Assembly: GCA_947579665.1 (NCBI GenBank)
Contig: CANPUZ010000065.1
Coordinates: 1-64,000 of the forward strand
Source of the DNA: Sympetrum striolatum
Lineage: Eukaryota > Arthropoda > Insecta > Odonata > Libellulidae
Length of the DNA stretch: 64,000 nt
Reading direction: 5' to 3'
The notes under the pieces were generated by a model, which was not told where the DNA came from, made no database searches, and saw only the letters and a list, made by a program, of their open reading frames with translations. Shown here piece by piece: positions 56,001-64,000 of this stretch. Position 1 is the stretch's first letter, and each line of letters starts with the position of its first letter. The position numbers and the translations under genes are program-made.

Positions 56001-59000
56001 GGTCTTTCTTCCAACTTTTTGTTGGAAGGTATTCTAATTTTCTAGAGTGATAGGATGCATTGCCCAAAACTAATACCGAGCCTCTGGTTACGCTAGAGAG
56101 AAGGCAGTTTTCAAACCAGCTCTCGTAACAGTCTCCATCAACTTCGTCATGCTCGTCCATGGTATTCTTCTTGCAAAGAAAGAATCGCAATGTTCCTTCA
56201 ATGAAACCATTTTCCGTTCCGGTGGAATTATTGCAAAACGACCTCCTCTGGATGTCGGAGCCTTTAGTCCCGTACCCAGAGAGAAAAGCATCACGTGGTG
56301 TTTTAATTCCTTTATCACTCCAAACCTTGTTCACTGTTTGACCAAGATTGATCCTCGTTTCGTCAGTAAGCACAATTGCTCTCTGTTCCCTTCGGTATTT
56401 CTTCTTTGTACGGCCGTGTAGTATTCTTAGTTTTTGACGGAGTCACTAACGCTCCTTGAGATGCTTCTTTCCGTACTCTATAAATTGTCGACTGTGGACA
56501 TCTAGTCGCTTCCGTGGCATCTTTACTTGCATCGGAAACACTGAGGGACTTACGGAGGTATGTAAAGACGTTCAATACTATTTGCCGTTCACAATTTCTC
56601 AACTTCTCTCCTTTTCGCCTTCTCTTCACTTCGGACATGGTGATCGCACGAAGTTAAGAACGACTCACTTGAAGAGAAACTCTACAGCACTGCTCGACTT
56701 CTTCTGCTAACTACACACAGATTCTATACTCTTGGAAATCCAAAGGCAAACTAAATACAAATCGTCATCCCTTATATTCCGAGCATCAACATTGAAGAGT
56801 TCCAACCGTTTCCCAGATGTTTTATGACTTGACCAGCCATAGCGGTTTTATGTACCCTGTGTGCATCTGTGTTTTTAATCTTAATAAGGGATAAGCGTGC
56901 CATTCATTCAGTAGCAGGAATTATACCTCAGTTTTAAAGAGAGTTGTATGTTGTTTTTCTGTGCTCTTTATTTTGTGAAGACTCTCATCAGGAGGACCCG
57001 ATGTACTCCTGATGTAGATGTTTCTTCCGACTGAGAACTTGACTGTGGTTGAATTAATAAAATATTATAATGTCCTAAAACAAATTTGAACGGCCTATGT
57101 TAAAATGTATGCAAGCGTTTGCGTAGCGGATATCAATTGGTTCACCAAATTTCGAGAAAATCCCGGTTGTCGGAAAATTAATAAACCAGCAACAAATATA
57201 ATTCATCGGCTACAACGTCATCAGTAAGGGATTCTAGAATTAATGGAACTTCTTTTTCTTAAAAAGAATGAGGAATCTTTCCGATTTTCCGAGAATTTGT
57301 GCTTTCTTCGCTCACGCTTACAACAGCTGAGCAGGCATTCACGGGCTAGAGGGCGGAACTTAGGCGTGCAGCAAAAAACGACAAATTGAAAAATTAATAA
57401 ATACCTCTGTAATCAAGATAATGTCTTCATTTCTTCACCAAAAATATATTTATACTTTTCTTAAAATTTCATACGCAGCATGCATGGAGGTATTTCTTAC
57501 GGTACGAGATTTAGCTGGCGACCGCTTTTAGGAATGCATAATTCGAAAATTTTGGTTCAAATGATCTTATTTGTGTTATAGAAACATTAAAACGAGATAA
57601 AATATAAATTAAATAATACTGTTACGAGAAGTAATGCATGAAAATTTTACTGTATAAATTTTATGACGAATGTATAAATGCCTCGTTCACAACACCGTGA
57701 TAAAGATAAAATCGGAAAATGGTCTCTCCATGCGGAATTACAAGAAAATAATTTTTATAAATTCTGTTTTAAACATATGGATAAATTAAAAGCAGTATTC
57801 GAAGTATCGTTAAATTTTACAACAGGAATGATTTTTTTAATCAACAAATTAAGCTTTTGCTGCATTTGGCTACACCAAGCCATGCGCCTTACGGGGAAAT
57901 ACACGGGAAAGGAAGCTCCATAAGCCCCTGTACTTTCAACTAAATGTGGAGAGCTCTATAGTAAAGTAATTGTAACTGGGAAACCTCATGACATATAACT
58001 ATATCACTGTTGATGTCGTGGAATGGAATCTTAAAAAAGGTTTATGATTACTTTATGTTATCAAAAATATCTTTCACATTTTAATTTCAAAGAAATACTC
58101 AAAATACAACTTGAGGAATAGAATGAAGAGGTATAGACGGAATATCTGCTTAGCAATTGACAAGAAAAAATAATCAGTTCTGAGTATTGACTTGAACTTT
58201 TGTCTATGATTCATTGTATAGGAATTGAGAGTTTCTCTAATTTTTAATTTCTCTTCTTAAGTGTTTAGTTTTGAATTCACAATACTGGGTGCAGTTTGTT
58301 TTTCAAGTAACGAAACTACTTTAACATGTACTGATTGCTATTTTCTTCATTTCAGACCCCTGCGGCTTCGGATTTAACGAATATGTTGAGTTTGGAGGCT
58401 TCAGAAGAAGCTGTTGGGAGTCCGTTTGAGGGAGAGAGCATTTGCTCTACTCAAAGTATCTCCGTTGAGATGAGAGACACCAAAAAGGGGAAACATGAGG
58501 AAGATCTAAGAGATGATATTGAACCAGAAGAGGAATCTCTATCTTCTGAGGTGTCAACGAGCATTCTGGATGTTAGGAAATCAGGAAGGTCTCAATTAAA
58601 AGCCCCTGTTTCTAAGAGTCGGTTTATATGTGATTTATGTAAAAAAGGTTTTAAAAGAAAGCAGAATTTGGGTCGCCATGTATGGGTCCATTATGATGAA
58701 AGACCATTTAGCTGTAGTAAATGTGATAAAACATTTAAGTTCGACAATGTGAGGAATAAACACGAGCTCATACATCTTAGAGACAAAATTAATTTTGGAA
58801 AAAGTAAAAAGGGAACCAAAAAAAGGCAGTATTCTTGTGTCTTATGTGCAGAGAAATTTAGTTCTGAAAAAGGGTTGTGGAGACATTCTAATGTCCATAG
58901 TGAGAAATTTAAATGTAGCTCTTGCGGCAAATGTTTTGGGGATAGTGTTCTTCTAAGGAATCACTTAAGAACTCATACAAAAGAGAAGCCATTTCAATGC

Positions 59001-59159
59001 GAATTATGTTTAAAATGTTTTAATCTAAAGGGTAATCTGAAGGAACATTCGCTCATTCATTCTTCAGAGAGACCATATGTCTGTGATATTTGTGATAAGA
59101 GATTCAAGACTAAGCGAAATAAGAATCAACATGCATTAAGTCATTTGAGAAAAAAATGA
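53032..59159 (+). CDS. ZAD plus C2H2 zinc-finger transcription factor, seven exons, exon 3 interrupted
   Basis: Exons: 53032-53166, 53498-53632, 53747-54070 (with a MITE inside), 54458-54532, 54624-54701, 54875-54943, 58356-59159. All borders are GT/AG and all introns are phase 0. Without the MITE the protein has 454 residues. Exons 1-2 encode a ZAD domain, an arthropod zinc-coordinating dimerisation module, with Cys10, Cys13, Cys57 and Cys60 (CRLC and CAPC). Exons 3-6 encode a short acidic linker (KEEIDIEEWQMPED, KQEELIIDQEEA). Exon 7 encodes six C2H2 fingers, from CDLCKKGFKRKQNLGRH to CDICDKRFKTKRNKNQH, with TxEKPF-type linkers between fingers 4, 5 and 6. The start ATG 53032 precedes the ZAD by nine residues. 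As sequenced, the MITE puts a stop in exon 3 (53846-53848). AATAAA at 59222 may be the polyadenylation signal. Targets are unknown. Confidence 0.9.
53759..54005. mobile_element. hAT MITE inside exon 3 of the zinc-finger gene
   Basis: 247 bp with ends CAGGGACGGATCCAG and CTGGATCCGTTCCTG (two mismatches as inverted repeats), flanked by the perfect 8-bp duplication GTGTGGAA (53751-53758 and 54006-54013). C and G runs follow each end. The 8-bp duplication and CAGGG end mark a hAT-type non-autonomous element. Insertion plus duplication is 255 bp, a multiple of three, but the element contains an in-frame TAA at 53846-53848. Confidence 0.93.
55059..57956 (-). mobile_element. Tc1/mariner-superfamily element in intron 6
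   Basis: Perfect 21-bp terminal inverted repeats (starting GAGCTCTCCACATTTAGTTG) are flanked by TA at 55057-55058 and 57957-57958. The element is 2,898 bp, long for this superfamily; the transposase fills only about 0.95 kb, so the right 1.2 kb may hold other inserted DNA. It makes up most of the 3.4-kb last intron of the zinc-finger gene, in antisense orientation. Confidence 0.88.
55696..56638 (-). pseudogene. Tc1/mariner-superfamily (DDE_3-type) transposase, frameshifted, catalytic D lost
   Basis: The first block (56638 to about 56400) has a helix-turn-helix (RQIVLNVFTYLRKSLSVSDA, QSTIYRVRKEAS). The second (56373-55696, other frame) has the nuclease: AIVLTDETRINLGQTVNKVW with the first catalytic Asp, then SVLVLGNASYHSRKLEYLPT. 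Here the usual Asp before Asn-Ala is Gly (GGC at 56062-56064). The third acid is in RLPPYHCQLNPIEMVWAQIK. The family is an IS630/Tc1/mariner relative common in insects and annotated as DDE superfamily endonuclease. A frameshift around 56375-56410 separates the two blocks. Both the shift and the D-to-G change inactivate it. Confidence 0.83.
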
Positions 59160-59834
59160 TATTCTTATTGTCTATGTTTGTCCCTTTAGCATATTCATAT
59201 GTTTCTTTACTGAAGACTGCCAATAAATATGGAAGAAAAAATGTTAATTTGTATTATTGTTTGCTGAATATTCCTAAATCCTTTACCTTTGAATCGATTC
59301 GTTTTTTAAATTTAATCAATATTTTATCAAAAAACTGAATGTAACAAATTTGGCAGTACACATTTCTGCGCAACGTGCTTCCTTAAATGTGGTACAAAGA
59401 GAAAATATTACCGATTCCAAGAAATACAAATTATTTAATTAATTACCCTATCTTAGAATTTTCTGAGCTTCACAAAGCACAACTTTTTATAGCTGTTCTC
59501 AATTAGAATACATACAGTAGAAGTCCATCATAACGAGATCTTTATATAACAATAGTTGTATTATAGCGAGTGATCTCTTGGTAGTAGTCCATCTCCCTGC
59601 AGAAAGGACAGGGAATTACGTCAATTAATAAAAGTAGTCTGAAGTATTGATACAACGAGTGCCATATTTCTAACTATTGCCCTTAAGTTTCGTAGATAGT
59701 GTAAGAATCAATTTAGTATAAACATTGTCTACAGTCCAAACAGCGATAGCCGATTGGTGGAACGTTTTTAGACTACAATGACTTGTAGGCAATTATTTTA
59801 TGAACACCAAACAATATCTTTAACTGAAACCATC
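59160..59834. other. 3' flank of the zinc-finger gene
   Basis: Contains AATAAA at 59222-59227, a plausible poly(A) signal. At about 59515, CAGTAGAAGTCCATCATAAC after TA looks like a Tigger-type end, but no partner end was found. No other feature was recognised. Confidence 0.45.
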
Positions 59835-62800
59835 ATCTCCATCAATCAGTAAGAATTCCCAGTAATTTTTCGTCTTTTCTGAAATATTTCCCATCCATTT
59901 AAACGTTTTAGTCATTGTCAAAACAACTAAATGAAAAAAATTAATTCATCACCTCCGCTATAGTTTTTGTGGCGAATATTCAGATGAAAGATTCTCTTTA
60001 TCGAACAGCACTAATTGCATAAATTATGGCAAAGGACCTTGAGGCAGCATCAACAATCCCACGCCCTTCCGTCCATTTTGTTAGGAAAATAAATATATTT
60101 TAATTTACATACATTTCAAGCATTTGGCCGCTCTGTAAATACAACTTATAATACTCAATTATTAACCGAATGAAGAAGGCAGTAAGCACATATTGAACCA
60201 TCAGCATAAACTTCTTTGGTCATTATAAAGTTCTCTGCAGCATTAAGATCGCTGCTGCAAATAATTATTGTTCAGTTTAATAATATTCAATAAAAATGCA
60301 ATTTAACAACAAAAGTTGTAATAATAATTATAAGTAAGCTTCAGTGTCTATCGGCGAGACCTACCTCGACCACGTTGCACTTCCCATGAATCTACATCAG
60401 TGGTTCCCAACGGTGGCGCTGAGAAGTCTTATGGTGGTGTTCTGTGCCCAAGTCATATTGAAGGGCTGCTGAGGTCCAGCCGCCGCCCCCTTGAGCAGTT
60501 GGTGTATTTAATGGCCACTGAGGATATTACTGACATCTCTGTTTCGATCTTCAACTTTTGACGCTACAGCCTTTTGGTGTCAGAAACATTGTGATAAATG
60601 CTTTCTCAGCTCTCGCAAAAGCTTGTGGCAGAAGAATGCGTCACGAATGGGGTTGACCTAATCCGTGGAATACTGACGGAATGGAGGGGAGGGGAAAGCA
60701 AAGGGGCCGAAACGTTGTTTGCAGTGCGGCTAATATTGCATTTTAAATGGAAATACGGACATTGTAACTGCCGTTAAAATTCTGCTTTAAGGTTATTTGG
60801 CAAAAGTATAATGAGTCTCAACCCGATTAAAAAACACATATCTCCCCGAGAGAACGTTTTAAATCATCTCTCTACTTTTGAATGTACATAGTAGTTCCAA
60901 GGATTTTTTCTGTTGATGACACGGCCCTATCAAAAACTTTTTAAAACTTTTATTGCATTTCTCCATCGGCCTCTTTCCACATACAAATAATGATGTTGTA
61001 AATTAGTTTTCGTTCTTGGCTGTAAACTGCGTTCAGATTCCCGATTTTGGATATTTCGTAATTTGCAATTGAAAATTATAGGAAAAATAAAAGTATGAAT
61101 ATGACGGAAAGAGAGGAAAATGTGGAAATGATTAAATGGAATGAAAATAAGTACAGGGCAATGAATCGAAAGTGAAAATAAGATTGTGGGGGAGTACTAA
61201 AATGAACTGTTTAATAACCATGAGGATTAAAAGCAGGCAACAAGGCATAGGGACAGAGCAGTGCTCTCTGCATTTTTTCAGGTGTCCGTCTGCGTAGGTT
61301 GGCTTGGTGACTAAAGTTTTGCTGACTATCCAGTCAGTGTCTTCAGGTCGAAGGATTAACTTTGACCCTTAACAGCTTCTACCTAATATATGATGTAAAT
61401 CATAGGTTTGGATCCTATGATAAAACGACGTCTTGCACGTCATTTGAAATGGAAATTATGAGCAAATATTTATTGATATTAATGTTACTATATTCTTTTG
61501 ATCTTGAAAACCTTTAGAGCCATGATTTAGTGCTTATTAGTAAGAGTGGGACAACATTGAATTGGGGATGGAAAATAAAATCAAGCTCAAAATTTGATGA
61601 ATACAATAATAACTCTAGATAATATTGGGTCCTAAAATTTTGGTTCTACAAGGAAAATCAGACGTAGGTGTCCCTTACCTATGTTCCAACCCCACAATAC
61701 TTGCCTCACTTATTAGAGTCATATTCAATCCTACTTTTAAGCCAGAATAAATCCTAATGATGAAATTCTTTCTCAGAGGTACTTAGTATTGGTATTTCTT
61801 CTTTCCCCAAAAACAAAATTGTCTTATAGTGATCTAATTTTGATCAAGTGGCTCATAGATTGAAATACTTTTAATTTACTTGAAAGTTTCAGAAAAAATA
61901 GCTCAGTTGAAAGTATCAAGGAGCAATTCCTAACCTATAAAAGCATTTAAGGCTGCGTTTCCGCATGCAGAGATTACTAGTGCCAGTAATCCTTGCATTC
62001 GTAAAAGTAGAAAGTTCAACTTTTTGGCACTGGAAGACTTTCCTCACTCTGATTTCCTTCACATCTTTCAACTTATCGTCCTAATTAATTAGTTGATTAC
62101 TGTGTGTATAATCAAGCACTGAGGACGTCACTTGGTGAATCTCCATCACAGGAACAGCAGGAATTTTTACTATGGACAATAAAGAATAATTTCCAAAAAC
62201 ATAAAAGGAAATTAAAAATGGATCCTCACTATGTACACAGAATTTAGAGATTTAAGGATGCCAAGTTCAAGTTATCTGCTCCGTCAAATTGGGGTACTTT
62301 AAGTAGAAATAAAGAAACATGTTTATGCAAAAATAAAAAAGGTTTATTAGAATAATCTTACAACATTTGCAAAAATTATGATGTGGCCAACACATGACTT
62401 TCTCCATACTTATTGTAAACAGAAGCCTATGCCGGTAATATATAGATAACTCCAAGATAATGAGTGTTACGAAAAAATGTTTCATACAAAAGTTGTAGTA
62501 AAATACATTATCTATAATATTTGTAAGTAATTGTATATACCTAAATTGCATCCTGACAGAGAGATGTATGAAAGACTTCCATTTCTGGATAAACAACAAC
62601 TTCCAGTTAACCATTATTCAAGAATAACTCCGCAACAATCAGTGTTACGAAAAACTGTTTCAAACAAAAGTTGTAGTAGAGTATGTATGTATTATCTATA
62701 ACTTTTGTATTTGATTGTATATCCATACATTAAATTCTGATTGAGATATTTAAGAATCAAAATTTTTAATGAAATAAAAATTAAGTGAAACATTCACAAA

Positions 62801-63887
62801 CATAACCAGAATATTGTAATAATGTTCCGATAGTCAATTGATATTCCATGCCATGATTGATTTTTCAAGTTATCCTAGAAATATTGTGAGAGTACTTTCA
62901 AAGCAAATAACAAAATGATTTTATGTTAACGCTTTTTCTGCATAAACAGCTTCGAGATATTTGCATTAATATTCTGTGAAAGTTATGGAAGCTGAAATGG
63001 ACCAATGCTAAAAACAGACTTGCATTCACTGAATCTTCCATAATATTCTCTCAAATTCAATCAATCGTCAACACTTTATGTAGAGAGGCTGTTTAGAATC
63101 AACATTAATTAGGAAAAGCAAACTTTATACTTCATATAAATCAAGATATTGTAACTTAGATCCCTATTTCGTCATTTGTGGACTTGACGTACCTCACACT
63201 ACACATGCAACCTTCGCTGATCAATGAACATAATCTTCTTAAAATAATAAAAAGCTATTTTGTGTTCGTTTCTCATCATATATGGATATATATATTTGTA
63301 TCTATGTAACCATGGATATAGCATTGTAAATAAACAAAATAAAAAGTATTGCTCAGTGTATGTGTTCGTTATTTGACTTTTTTCACCTTCAGTTTTGAGT
63401 TTTATGGAAATTTATACCAGAAGTTACAAGGGGGATCCAGTTTTTATACCAAAAATGATTATATTAATAATATTGATACTTAAATTAAATACAAATTCAA
63501 CAAATAGAAAAAAAACCTTTATATTTGTTATCCATTAATATATAATAAAACGAAATTCATAATGGGTTTCTTATATCAATTCTGGTTTAAGCTATCTAAA
63601 AATAATTATCATATATTATACTTACAAATTAATTTACAATATTTCACAGTTGCTAATTTATTTTCGAAGTGGTTTCACAAATAATTAACTTATAACATAA
63701 ATAACAACTATTAAGAAACAATTCACACATAAATAGAAATGAGACAGTATAAATATACGCATTAATTTCTCCCCAAAGAAAATAATAATTCATTATGATC
63801 ACATTTTGGTCGAAGCAAAGAGATATTTGGGGAAAATGAGTCAAAAATTAACTTTAACCAGTGCATTTCATTGATAGTAACTACCAC
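59835..63887 (+). repeat. Duplicated 4-kb segment, copy B (empty sites preserved)
   Basis: Follows copy A (20237-31709) in order and orientation. It lacks both the 2.7-kb TTA-flanked element (site near 63151-63153) and the LINE (site near 63612). It has its own extra sequence at about 63240-63355, absent from copy A at 26262. The 20747-21157 frame of copy A is broken here by indels near 60547. Confidence 0.85.
62492..62760 (+). repeat. Tandem dimer of the 180-bp monomer, copy B
   Basis: Two units with TATCTATAA(C/T)(A/T)TTTGTA phrases spaced 180 bases apart (about 62492 and 62672), corresponding to 22800-23060. Confidence 0.65.
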
Positions 63888-64000
63888 AGGGGGAGTCTAT
63901 CGTCAGTAAAGGGAAGCCAAAAAAAACACAACCCGCAGAGCACTGGTGAGAACTTTTCACCGGCTCCCCTCTAACTACATGAATTTTTGGGGTTTTATTT

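Noticed and set aside
57678..57923. 81-codon open frame within the intronic mariner-superfamily element
   Set aside because: No domain recognised and not connected to the transposase; likely chance in AT-rich DNA.

Overview
This window is AT-rich eukaryotic DNA, almost certainly from an insect or another arthropod. The evidence is a ZAD plus C2H2 zinc-finger gene (an arthropod-expanded family), spliced exons with GT/AG borders, and a dense mix of typical arthropod transposons: Tigger/pogo, mariner, hAT, PIF/Harbinger, piggyBac, Ty3/gypsy, CR1-like and RTE LINEs, and a tRNA-derived SINE. There are no bacterial-style operons and no CRISPR array.

Layout. 0.5-3.4 kb: a composite repeat made of diverged monomers of about 150-175 bp, most carrying a perfect antisense Pol III B box; more copies lie at 40.2, 46.3-47.7 and 48.8-49.4 kb. 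4.8-6.8 kb: a decayed pogo/Tigger element split by a TA-flanked MITE. 7.3-7.8 kb: another TA-flanked MITE. 10.7-15.7 kb: LINE and mariner scraps and a 0.7-kb direct duplication. 15.8-18.1 kb: a hAT-type element holding a 5'-truncated LINE. 18.2-19.05 kb: a Ty3/gypsy 3' end. 20.2-31.7 kb and 59.8-63.9 kb: two copies of one roughly 4-kb duplicated segment. The first copy was later split by a 2.7-kb element with long inverted repeats (itself holding a LINE) and by a 4.7-kb LINE; the second copy preserves both empty sites. 32.7-36.0 kb: a decayed Tigger holding a SINE. 40.4-46.3 kb: an RTE LINE split by a CR1-like LINE fragment and by a complete 2.7-kb PIF/Harbinger element. 47.9-50.1 kb: a piggyBac relic. 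51.2-51.9 kb: remains of an E2F DNA-binding domain. 53.0-59.2 kb: the one clear host gene, ZAD-C2H2, in seven exons. A hAT MITE sits inside its exon 3 and a 2.9-kb Tc1/mariner-superfamily element sits in its last intron.

The best-supported biology is structural. In the Harbinger element, the transposase gene and an antisense MADF-BESS partner gene are interlocked, each having an exon inside the other's intron. In the zinc-finger gene all inferred exons are phase 0, so the exon broken by the MITE could be skipped without a frame change. A SINE in the Tigger and a LINE fragment in the hAT share their 3' tail, which suggests a SINE/LINE partnership. Many insertions are delimited to the base by target-site duplications and terminal inverted repeats read directly from the sequence. 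Element family names come from motif recognition by eye; no database search was run.
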